Shown here piece by piece: positions 1-6,142 of a DNA stretch of 6,142 bases. This DNA is from Candidatus Thorarchaeota archaeon (GTDB lineage Archaea; Asgardarchaeota; Thorarchaeia; Thorarchaeales; Thorarchaeaceae), in assembly GCA_029855925.1 (NCBI GenBank), contig JAGSHP010000385.1, positions 1 to 6,142 on the forward strand. The letters run 5' to 3'. Within the stretch, counting starts at the first letter, position 1, and every line of letters begins with the position of its first letter. The notes under the pieces were generated by a model that did no database searches, was not told the origin of the DNA, and saw only the letters and a program-made list of their open reading frames with translations. Both the position numbers and the translations under genes were made by a program.

Positions 1-1
1 G

Positions 2-20
2 AACTTGGACAAAGTTGGAC
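2..20. repeat. Short direct/inverted repeat upstream of tnpA promoter
   Basis: The hexamer TTGGAC occurs at 5-10 and again at 15-20, exactly one helical turn apart. AACTT at 2-6 and AAGTT at 12-16 also form an inverted pair. The block ends directly in front of the TATA-like box at 22-29, where an operator or a recombinase-binding site at an element end could lie. IS607-type elements lack long terminal inverted repeats, so short sub-terminal repeats would be compatible with an element end. The repeats are short and could be chance. Confidence 0.35.
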
Positions 21-21
21 A

Positions 22-29
22 CTTATAAA
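22..29 (+). promoter_or_regulatory. Archaeal TATA box for the tnpA remnant
   Basis: CTTATAAA lies 21 bases before the ATG at 51. Archaeal transcription usually starts about 22-27 bases downstream of the TATA box, so the transcript would begin at or next to that ATG and be leaderless. This spacing supports 51 as the start, rather than the ATG at 32, which would lie upstream of the predicted transcript start. Confidence 0.6.
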
Positions 30-50
30 CAATGCGTCTAGGCAAAAGGC

Positions 51-276
51 ATGTTTTCGGTATCACAAGCAGCACACCGACTCGGTGTCTGCACCAAGAC
101 CATTCGGCGATGGGACTCTGCCGGAAGACTCCGGTGTCACAGGACCCCGGGCGGACACAGACGTATCACCCCTTCGGAGATTGGTACACAAGTGCCATCG
201 TAGATTCGGTATCGCGCCGCTCATCATCACGGACATGGGTTCCGGCCTGAACATGAGCCACCCTCTTCGTCTGTCC
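51..276 (+). pseudogene. tnpA: Decayed IS607-family serine recombinase TnpA (HTH head plus catalytic-domain scrap)
   Basis: From the ATG at 51, a 50-codon frame ending at TAG 201-203 begins MFSVSQAAHRLGVCTKTIRR and continues through a Trp-Asp and an Arg-Thr-Pro-Gly-Gly-His-Arg-Arg block. This is the MerR-like winged helix-turn-helix at the N-terminus of IS607 TnpA proteins, which binds element DNA. A second piece is in another frame: roughly 196-273 encodes a segment containing IITDMGSGLN (Asp codon at 232-234), the conserved D-x-GSGLN motif of the same recombinase family. In intact relatives these motifs are separated by about 50-60 residues containing the Tyr-Ala-Arg-Val-Ser catalytic serine. 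Here only about 16 codons separate them and no such motif is present. An internal deletion with frameshift is therefore inferred, and a second truncation removes the rest of the catalytic domain. No active recombinase can be made, although the 50-residue DNA-binding head could still be expressed. The right boundary is approximate. Confidence 0.83.
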
Positions 277-294
277 ACATCTGTATCGACCGAT

Positions 295-3200
295 TCAATC
301 GGAGAAGAGTGGGACGCCATACTGCCTGAGAAACTCCTTCAGGCCCTTGAGGACCGTAGTGAATAGGGAGTCCTCAAGCGCAAAACCGCTGGCGGACAGC
401 CATTGTTCCATAATCACTTCAAGATAATCAAGGTGGATGCCAACCTCCCGCAGTTCGCTGAGCGGGACCCTGGGCCGACATACGATTTGGTTCTGTCTCT
501 CAGAATCGAAGAGATGCAGTTCGAGCCCATCCGGTCCCGCCATCCAGCAGACAAAGGAATATCTCTCCCCTTCCAAGGTGCGAGTTTCTTCTGTAACAGC
601 ATCCTCATCATCTGCCAGTGCCTGCCGAGTATCCAGTAATAGATCATGAAGTCGAGGATAGCGATCTGCATCAACAGCCAGTTCACGGAGGTCGGTGACA
701 TCGTAGTCGGGTTCATACACGACCCCTGCCTCTTCGTCAACCAATGTCTCAGCCTCCATCAGGATACCAAGACGATGGAGAGATAGCGGAACGGTCTCCA
801 GCCTCTTGACCCAAGAGTCCGGAGGAGCAGCTACCTTGAGCGAGAAGGTTCGGGCATTGGCCTCTTGCACAATGATGGCGAGCCGCTTGGGACGCCCACA
901 GGAGAGATAGGCCCGGCAAGTAGATGGTATTCGATATATGTCCTCTAGAAACCGGTTCTGGCGAAGGACAGGACGAAGAAAACCAAGTTTTGAGTCAAGG
1001 GAAATATCCTGAAGGGACCATCGGACTCGATGCCCGTCACTTGTTTGATAGGGGCCGCCCCGTCGTATGGGGTCACGTAGCAGCCGGATAAGGTCACTGG
1101 TCCGTTCGAAGGTGAGGTGGTCGTTCACCCCTTCACCAATGAGTTCCACATCGTACACGGCAGCCTCACGATCCACCTCCACAAAACACTCCACACGAAT
1201 GACATCATGGAGTGACCGGGTCAACTGGTCCAATATCCTGTTTACCTTGTCGCCGATATCGGGAGGATTCGGTTCCAATGGCACTGTCATCAGCTCCAGC
1301 TTATCAAGAAGCAGCCAGCTCAGTGGTTCTATCCCCCCACTGACCCGATTATGTCGAAATAGTAGCGGGATCCATGCCGGCCCCTCATCATTGGGGATGT
1401 GGACCCACAACACTTGGTCAGTACCAATCTGGTCAAGAATCACTGCACGCCGGTCCGTGGTCGTTCGTGCTCGTTCCACGGCATCCATTAGTACCGCTGG
1501 TTCCGTGACACATGGATACCACGTCTTCCTATACCAGTGGCGATCGACATCCTGTATCAGTGCGACAAGGGGTGGGTCGGTCAGGAGCACAAGCCACCAC
1601 TCCGGATTCGAGTAGTCACCGGTGAGGATGAGTTGTCCATGAATGATGTGCGATTGCACAGTTGTCAGAAGTTGGTTGAGTCTGGCACGGAGATTGGAGT
1701 ACAGGGCATGCACATCGTACTTTGTATTGATTGCAGGATCGGGTGGGAGCCCCATTTGATAGAGTTGCCATTCCCCAATCCCCCGCCAGAGCTTGACCGC
1801 AAGCTCGGGATGTCGAACATCCTGCTGGTCCATAATGGCCAGTACTAGCAGAACGAGATTATTCCCATATAGACTCAGTAGGGCGGGATGCTCCTCTAGG
1901 ACTTGAAGTATTGCCATCTTGTGTTCGTGACTCAACATGTCCACAAGCCTCTCTCGAACTGGAGCGAGAGCATTCCAGACCCGATTACGCCATCCATCAG
2001 TCCGGATGAGGGTCACGACACCCTGCAGGGTCTGATAGAACATGTTGCTGTCAACAGGACCTGCGAGCACAAACTCACACTCGTGTCTGATCTGCTCAAG
2101 GCAGGCGCGAAAGACAGAGGTATACCGACCGTGCTGGAGCAAAAACTTTGCTGTAGAGAGCACTCGTCTCACCTCCCTCTGTCGTGCATACAACGAGTCC
2201 AACTGAAACGAACCGTCCCCGGCATAGACCGGTGCCCGACGAGACACATAGGTCCTTGGTACAGCAGAGTCCATCGTGCGATGCCGCCAACTCCTGGTGA
2301 TCTTATCGGGTGTGGAGTACTTGCTCTGACTCAGGAACGAGTCTGCAATTTGCGGACGTAGGATCAACCGCTTCTCCAGATGATCATATTCCTCTATCTC
2401 GTTGATAGGTGGTAGGGTACGGCATTCTAGGTCGGCATGTGTTTCCGCACCAGACTCTCCCCCGATGGTTGTGTCCCGATACCGGCGCAGACTGGGAATT
2501 AGGTCCATAGCGCAGGCGAGCACTCTTTCTGTATTGGCGACCGGTGTCCGAATATTCGCAAGCATAACGCCCTTACCGTACATGGGCGTCCGCAGCCCGA
2601 TGGACTCATCCAGTGTGCTCCTGTCGAGAACGGGGCGTCTGGTCATGGTAGCAGCACGGAATCGTGCACCCCAGCCGGATAGCTGCGGTACATGGATACT
2701 CGTGTACCACGGAGAACGTCCCGGAGGCAGAGGCAAGTCTTGGACAATGATTCTGACATCATCCGCCATGGGAGCACGCCAACCAAAAACGCGCGGTGGA
2801 AGGGGAAGATTCCACAGAATCTCATCCAGAACGGCAGCACGGGGCGAATCATACGGCAGAGGTCTAACTCCACGTCTCTGCCAGAAGGGTGCCATCCGTG
2901 GGTCAGGGGTTCCAGTGTCCAGCCAGAGTACCTCAAACCCAATTCGATCCAACCCTCGAACAAGTCTTTCTTCAAGGACCCGAAGGGCATCGCCGGTAAT
3001 GGGGCGAAGTCGAAACAGGTCGTTCCAGCCATCAAGTACAACGATTCCTTGTTTATGTTGCTGGAGTGCAGCGGTGATTTCCCGCTCGATGACGGCAAGA
3101 GTATGATCGGCAGGCTGTCGAAGAAAAAGCTCTATACTCCTGTGGAGGTCGATGAACTCAATGCGATCCAATAGATCTTTGAGCCGTTTCAAATGTGTCC

Positions 3201-5205
3201 GAGAGACGGCGTGACGAATGTTTGCTGCAGTGAGTCCGAAACGAGAATACATCAATTTCCTGTGTATCGCTGAGGGATATATACCACGTAAATCAAACCA
3301 CACAATTGGCAAGTGGCCCCGGCGTAATTCGGAGAGTTCGTTCAAATAATGGAGTAAATGCCATCGGGTCGCCACGGTAGCAGCAGCCACACCATAGGAC
3401 ACCGGAGACGCAACTGCGACATACAGGGTGAAAAACGCATCATGTTCCTTGCGGTGTTTGAAGGGGTTTTGATCTGGCAGTGCCGTTGGTGGCCCTGTTC
3501 GGGAGTACGCCATTGATAGAACCCCCTCTGGCTGGGGGGCCGGTGGAAATATCACCGCTGCAATTCGAGCGGTCGAAGGCGTCACAGAATAGAGCATCCT
3601 ATTTTGAGAGTTGGTGGCCCTGGCGGCAAGATGCTCGGTCAGTCCTTGGAGAAGAAGCAGAAACTGCTGATAGCACTCCTCCTGATCTTTGGCAGTGTCC
3701 ATTACAATCACTCCCTGGTGGAGCAGTTTTGGCGCCTGCCCATCATCTCTACTCAGGGTCTTGTATTCCTGTAGAATGGCCCGGGCGTACCGATCGAGTT
3801 GATGTTGGGTGCTGAGTGTCGGTGTGGCAAGAACGACCCGGTCCCACTCAGAGTCGGTGAGCGGCCTGTGTTCCAACACCGGATGCGGGACTCGCGTGTC
3901 ATCCTTCTTGGTGCGTGGGTGTATCCCGATAAAGGTGAAATCGAAGGCAGACTTGGTCTTCAACTCCAACACTGCAATGGGAGTCCAGAGCACTCTCGAC
4001 TCAATCTCTCGACGAATGAAGAGAACCAGATCTGCAGAGCCCGCACCCTCATTATGAACAGGTAGTTCAGCCACTATGAGTGTATCAGTGGGATGGTCGA
4101 GGAGGGTATCACCGTGAAAGACCACCGAACTAAGAGATGCCGGGTGCGGAAAGGCGCTGAGCAGAACACGATGCCAGTCGTTGCCCTTGTGCTGAGCCAC
4201 AGTGTTGAGTCGATTCATAAGTTGGTCCACATCTGCAGATCGAATGGTTCCACAGTCAATCTGATCGAGAATGGCTTGCACCTGCCGGACCGCCACTGCA
4301 TCTTTTAGCTCTTGTAAGGCGCGTAGAGCAATCTGCTTTAGAGTCTCTTTAGTACCGGTGGTAGTGTGCTCCCGACCCATGCTGCCCATGCGCTGCCCTT
4401 GTCCGATGCGTCTTCCATAGACTGTCCGGATCTCAAGGACAATACTGCGCAACACTCGATCTGCCTCTGGATAGAAGTGCTTCCGGCCCCGCTCCCCTCC
4501 CGTATAGACATATTCAAGAAACGGACTCAGTTCGTGAATAAGCCTGTCGATGTATGCTTGTGCCTTGGTGCGAGGAACATTGTAAATGAAACATTGTCGA
4601 CATAACTCTACTACATGGGCACGAATCATGTCCACAAAGTCCAAAGAGGGGAGTGTGGGATGGGCAAGGAGCACACGAGGATGGCGGCGGGATGCCGGAT
4701 ATCCTGTTCGCCAATAGGTCCTAATGGCATCATCAGGTCTGCGTGTCTTGGCCAAATGTTCGTTGAGCACATCAACTCGTCCATCAGAATAGACACGAAT
4801 CTGATATCTCTTGGGCTCCGGGAATGAATAGCAGGTGACCGCTAACTCTCGCAGGCGTGCTCCGGCATAATTCAGGAGAGCATTGAGCGGACCCACATGA
4901 CCATCTCGCCACGAATAGACTCGTCTGCGTTCCGAATTACCATACCGCTGTGTGCTCGCCCAGACCATCTTGAGAAAAAGGCGACGCATGTTCGACTCAA
5001 TATTCCTGATCGGAGAAAAGTCGCGTCTGTCAGTTGAATACCTCTTGCGTGCCCGGGCCCATAATGTTATGATGGCATCAACATATCTCTCGGTGGTGTG
5101 ATTTTTCCGGTCTCGTGCCAATTTTGCCACTGCCGAGAGCCCTTTGTAGATCGCCTTGGAAAGGACCGCATTGGGACGCTTCGCCTCTTTTGCCATAACT
5201 CGCAT
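295..5205 (-). CDS. Giant multidomain protein with PD-(D/E)XK (RecB/Cas4-like) nuclease and degenerate RecA-like ATPase region
   Basis: This is a continuous 1636-codon gene. I do not recognise the full-length family. Residues 1-280 are helical and Arg-rich (predicted), with no known motif. Residues ~375-480 look like a PD-(D/E)XK nuclease: Asp392 in GSADLVLF, Glu414 and Lys416 in VLELKTK, then Gln469-x3-Tyr473, the QxxxY motif typical of RecB/AddB/Cas4-type DNA nucleases. All expected active-site residues are present, so metal-dependent DNA cleavage is plausible. Residues ~590-900 resemble a RecA/KaiC-type ATPase. A strand and loop sit where Walker A should be (around Gly605), but Val611 occupies the lysine position. 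IVWFDLRG follows at 634-641, then a Walker-B-like IVVLDGW with Asp725. Residues ~900-1636 are unassigned. There is no signal peptide or obvious membrane span, so the protein is probably cytoplasmic. The ATG at 5205 is preferred because it sits about 29 bases from a TATA-like box; Met4 (5196) is an alternative. No ribosome binding site is seen. The stop lies about 20 bases from the transposase remnant, which points the opposite way. The role is inferred only: a nucleic-acid-processing defence or mobile-element function. Confidence 0.9.
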   Translation of the reverse strand: MRVMAKEAKRPNAVLSKAIYKGLSAVAKLARDRKNHTTERYVDAIITLWARARKRYSTDRRDFSPIRNIESNMRRLFLKMVWASTQRYGNSERRRVYSWRDGHVGPLNALLNYAGARLRELAVTCYSFPEPKRYQIRVYSDGRVDVLNEHLAKTRRPDDAIRTYWRTGYPASRRHPRVLLAHPTLPSLDFVDMIRAHVVELCRQCFIYNVPRTKAQAYIDRLIHELSPFLEYVYTGGERGRKHFYPEADRVLRSIVLEIRTVYGRRIGQGQRMGSMGREHTTTGTKETLKQIALRALQELKDAVAVRQVQAILDQIDCGTIRSADVDQLMNRLNTVAQHKGNDWHRVLLSAFPHPASLSSVVFHGDTLLDHPTDTLIVAELPVHNEGAGSADLVLFIRREIESRVLWTPIAVLELKTKSAFDFTFIGIHPRTKKDDTRVPHPVLEHRPLTDSEWDRVVLATPTLSTQHQLDRYARAILQEYKTLSRDDGQAPKLLHQGVIVMDTAKDQEECYQQFLLLLQGLTEHLAARATNSQNRMLYSVTPSTARIAAVIFPPAPQPEGVLSMAYSRTGPPTALPDQNPFKHRKEHDAFFTLYVAVASPVSYGVAAATVATRWHLLHYLNELSELRRGHLPIVWFDLRGIYPSAIHRKLMYSRFGLTAANIRHAVSRTHLKRLKDLLDRIEFIDLHRSIELFLRQPADHTLAVIEREITAALQQHKQGIVVLDGWNDLFRLRPITGDALRVLEERLVRGLDRIGFEVLWLDTGTPDPRMAPFWQRRGVRPLPYDSPRAAVLDEILWNLPLPPRVFGWRAPMADDVRIIVQDLPLPPGRSPWYTSIHVPQLSGWGARFRAATMTRRPVLDRSTLDESIGLRTPMYGKGVMLANIRTPVANTERVLACAMDLIPSLRRYRDTTIGGESGAETHADLECRTLPPINEIEEYDHLEKRLILRPQIADSFLSQSKYSTPDKITRSWRHRTMDSAVPRTYVSRRAPVYAGDGSFQLDSLYARQREVRRVLSTAKFLLQHGRYTSVFRACLEQIRHECEFVLAGPVDSNMFYQTLQGVVTLIRTDGWRNRVWNALAPVRERLVDMLSHEHKMAILQVLEEHPALLSLYGNNLVLLVLAIMDQQDVRHPELAVKLWRGIGEWQLYQMGLPPDPAINTKYDVHALYSNLRARLNQLLTTVQSHIIHGQLILTGDYSNPEWWLVLLTDPPLVALIQDVDRHWYRKTWYPCVTEPAVLMDAVERARTTTDRRAVILDQIGTDQVLWVHIPNDEGPAWIPLLFRHNRVSGGIEPLSWLLLDKLELMTVPLEPNPPDIGDKVNRILDQLTRSLHDVIRVECFVEVDREAAVYDVELIGEGVNDHLTFERTSDLIRLLRDPIRRGGPYQTSDGHRVRWSLQDISLDSKLGFLRPVLRQNRFLEDIYRIPSTCRAYLSCGRPKRLAIIVQEANARTFSLKVAAPPDSWVKRLETVPLSLHRLGILMEAETLVDEEAGVVYEPDYDVTDLRELAVDADRYPRLHDLLLDTRQALADDEDAVTEETRTLEGERYSFVCWMAGPDGLELHLFDSERQNQIVCRPRVPLSELREVGIHLDYLEVIMEQWLSASGFALEDSLFTTVLKGLKEFLRQYGVPLFSD

Positions 5206-5234
5206 TATTGTTCCGATTGTCTTGTGTTGCCAAT

Positions 5235-5250
5235 TTATTTAATATTTTCG
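5235..5250 (-). promoter_or_regulatory. TATA box and BRE-like element for the giant gene
   Basis: Read on the minus strand, this stretch is CGAAAATATTAAATAA. That is a purine-rich BRE-like hexamer followed by an AT-only TATA-like core ending 29 bases before the ATG at 5205. The predicted transcript would have a leader of only a few bases or none. No purine-rich ribosome binding site lies between this element and the start codon. Confidence 0.55.
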
Positions 5251-5259
5251 AGGGTATTT

Positions 5260-5280
5260 GGAACTCAAAAATCGTGTTCC
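5260..5280. repeat. Small inverted repeat in the divergent intergenic region
   Basis: GGAAC at 5260-5264 and GTTCC at 5276-5280 form 5-base arms around an 11-base spacer, just upstream of the BRE-like element of the giant gene. The position between two divergent promoters suits a regulator-binding site. The arms are short, so chance is a real alternative. Confidence 0.25.
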
Positions 5281-5331
5281 TTTTAGAATTATGAGAGAAA
5301 TTTTACATTAAAAAATTATTTGCTTGATAAA

Positions 5332-5339
5332 CTTATAAG
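5332..5339 (+). promoter_or_regulatory. Archaeal TATA box for the rightward gene
   Basis: CTTATAAG, a perfect 8-base palindrome, lies in AT-rich sequence 24 bases upstream of the ATG at 5364. Transcription would begin at about 5360-5365, giving a leaderless message. It shares the core ACTTATAA with the box in front of the tnpA remnant at 21-28. Confidence 0.6.
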
Positions 5340-5363
5340 CGAGTGTGGAGAATATATATCCTG

Positions 5364-6142
5364 ATGAGAATGAATGAAAGGAGAAAGACACCAATGAGAC
5401 CAGCGCAGCGTCATCCCTGTACGCATAAGCAAAAGAAAATGGATGACAAACTTATAAGGGCAACAACATCGAGGAACTATCTCATTGAGTCATTCTCATT
5501 GAACTCAGTCACAAGAACAGTGAACAGGAGGGGACAAGGGCGTAGACCCGACCCACAGTATAAAAAGAAGGCAGATATCAAAAGCATAATTAGCGAGATT
5601 TCAGGCAAAAAAATCCAATCAATTGATCTTACGACCGTTATCAAGTACTTTGAGCAATACGTAGAAACAGTGAACATGATCCTACAACGAGTGTATGAGA
5701 CTGCAGAAAAGGCTGAGGGTGTGGGGAAGGGACTGTGTGAGTATCGAGGTCACGGCTACACATTTCTCAGAGACCTCATCCCCGGGATCGCGTATCAAAA
5801 GAATGAGGGATTCAGAGAGCTTGTCTTCGAGCGACTTCATCGGAATGCGCTGGAACAGGCAGCACGGATCATAGAGGCGGATTACACTCGCAGGCAGCTG
5901 GTGACAACTGCCGTGAGGATTCTGCACGAACACGAAGATTTCCTCATCAAGATGACAAAGAACAAGAGAATACCCCCTGAGCTTGTGAGAAAGGTCCGGG
6001 ACGAGACTGGAGCGACTAGAAAAAACGGGTCTGGCTTTCACTACGCATTGAATGCACTGAAGCAGGTCAGGCGTGCCCTCGATGTGCACATCCTTGAAAT
6101 CCTGGAGAAGGAGAAGGGCAGGCGGGGGCGGCAGCGCTTCCA
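5364..6142 (+). CDS. Basic helix-rich protein, incomplete at window edge; possibly TnpB-like
   Basis: This frame stays open for 259 codons to the end of the window, so the C-terminus is missing. The N-terminal ~70 residues are very basic, including a His-Pro-Cys-Thr-His stretch (residues 17-21) and an Arg/Lys cluster at 51-69 that could bind nucleic acid. From about residue 70 it is mostly predicted amphipathic helix, with segments such as VIKYFEQYVETVNMILQRVY (92-111) and a long Arg/Glu-rich helix around FERLHRNALEQAARII (155-170). The last visible residues are again Lys/Arg-rich. A helical 'Tyr-x5-Val-Asn' segment followed by an Arg-x-Ala-x4-Ala-type helix recalls the part of TnpB-like proteins that precedes the RuvC nuclease. 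This is weak, and no RuvC or zinc-ribbon residues are visible. The start at 5364 fits leaderless initiation from the TATA box at 5332. The ATG at 5394 is an alternative, preceded by GGAG at 5380-5383. The gene is divergent from the giant nuclease gene. Coding status is secure by length; function is unknown. Confidence 0.8.
   Translation, partial: MRMNERRKTPMRPAQRHPCTHKQKKMDDKLIRATTSRNYLIESFSLNSVTRTVNRRGQGRRPDPQYKKKADIKSIISEISGKKIQSIDLTTVIKYFEQYVETVNMILQRVYETAEKAEGVGKGLCEYRGHGYTFLRDLIPGIAYQKNEGFRELVFERLHRNALEQAARIIEADYTRRQLVTTAVRILHEHEDFLIKMTKNKRIPPELVRKVRDETGATRKNGSGFHYALNALKQVRRALDVHILEILEKEKGRRGRQRF
5445..5460 (+). repeat. Second copy of the TATA-box motif inside the rightward gene
   Basis: The 16 bases here match those at 5326-5341, around the TATA box, in 14 of 16 positions (GAYAAACTTATAAGSG). 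The copy sits 119 bases downstream of the first and within the 5' coding part. No ATG lies 21-29 bases downstream, where a leaderless start would be. It could be a secondary promoter, an operator half, or chance. Confidence 0.3.

Noticed and set aside
32..250. A 72-codon plus-strand frame starting upstream of the tnpA head
   Set aside because: It is a different frame from the recognisable HTH. Its ATG lies only 2 bases after the TATA box, upstream of the predicted transcript start, and its product shows no family features.
240..294. Terminator for the giant gene downstream of its stop
   Set aside because: Reading leftward past the stop there is no T-run or stable hairpin. Any terminator is not recognisable.
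85..366. A 93-codon plus-strand frame as an independent gene
   Set aside because: Only about 196-273 is recognisable, as the TnpA D-x-GSGLN scrap. The rest reads antisense into the 3' end of the giant gene and has no promoter of its own.
1067..1615. A 182-codon plus-strand frame (Ser/Arg-rich product) opposite the giant gene
   Set aside because: The low-complexity Ser/Arg/Thr composition is typical of an antisense shadow of a long coding frame. No promoter or motif supports it.
2402..3174. Plus-strand frames of 160-234 codons opposite the ATPase-like region
   Set aside because: They are antisense shadows overlapping each other in two frames, with Arg/Ser-rich products. The minus-strand frame carries the recognisable strand patterns.
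5477..6089. Minus-strand frames of 66 and 135 codons opposite the rightward gene
   Set aside because: The plus frame is open for 259 codons with a well-placed promoter and a charged, helical product. The minus frames give Ser/Leu/Cys-rich products typical of antisense reading.
1..6142. CRISPR array, tRNA or rRNA genes
   Set aside because: No regularly spaced repeats of 20-40 bases, no tRNA-like TTCGA loop with matching arms, and no rRNA-like conserved blocks were seen on either strand.

Overview
The window looks archaeal. All three transcription units start with an A/T-rich TATA-like box about 21-29 bases upstream of the start codon, with no Shine-Dalgarno sequence in front of it. This is the leaderless layout common in archaea. 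Base composition is moderate in the genes and AT-rich in the one clear intergenic gap (about 5206-5363). The lineage cannot be fixed from this sequence; an Asgard or other mesophilic archaeon is possible but is a guess.

Layout, left to right. (1) 1-276: a promoter and the decayed remains of an IS607-type serine recombinase (TnpA). The MerR-like DNA-binding head is intact in one frame (51-182). The Asp-x-Gly-Ser-Gly-Leu-Asn block survives in another frame (232-252). The catalytic-serine segment between them and everything downstream are missing. (2) 295-5205, minus strand: one very large gene of 1636 codons, convergent with the transposase remnant. Its middle holds a PD-(D/E)XK nuclease domain with the QxxxY motif of the RecB/Cas4 branch. 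A region resembling a RecA/KaiC-type ATPase fold follows, with a Walker-B-like strand but no recognisable Walker A lysine. The N-terminal ~280 residues and the C-terminal ~735 residues match no family I can name. (3) 5206-5363: a short AT-rich divergent intergenic region holding both promoters. (4) 5364-6142, plus strand: a basic, helix-rich protein that is still open at the window edge. It has a faint resemblance to the N-terminal part of TnpB-like (RNA-guided nuclease/transposase-associated) proteins, but no catalytic residues are visible.

Interpretation: this is an accessory, mobile-element-associated locus. The most interesting item is the giant nuclease plus degenerate-ATPase protein. 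It could be an effector or scaffold of a defence or mobile-element system, and it is divergently paired with an unidentified basic protein. Whether the giant gene is cargo of an IS607-like element (tnpA remnant on the left, a possible tnpB-like gene on the right) is an inference that the window alone cannot settle.
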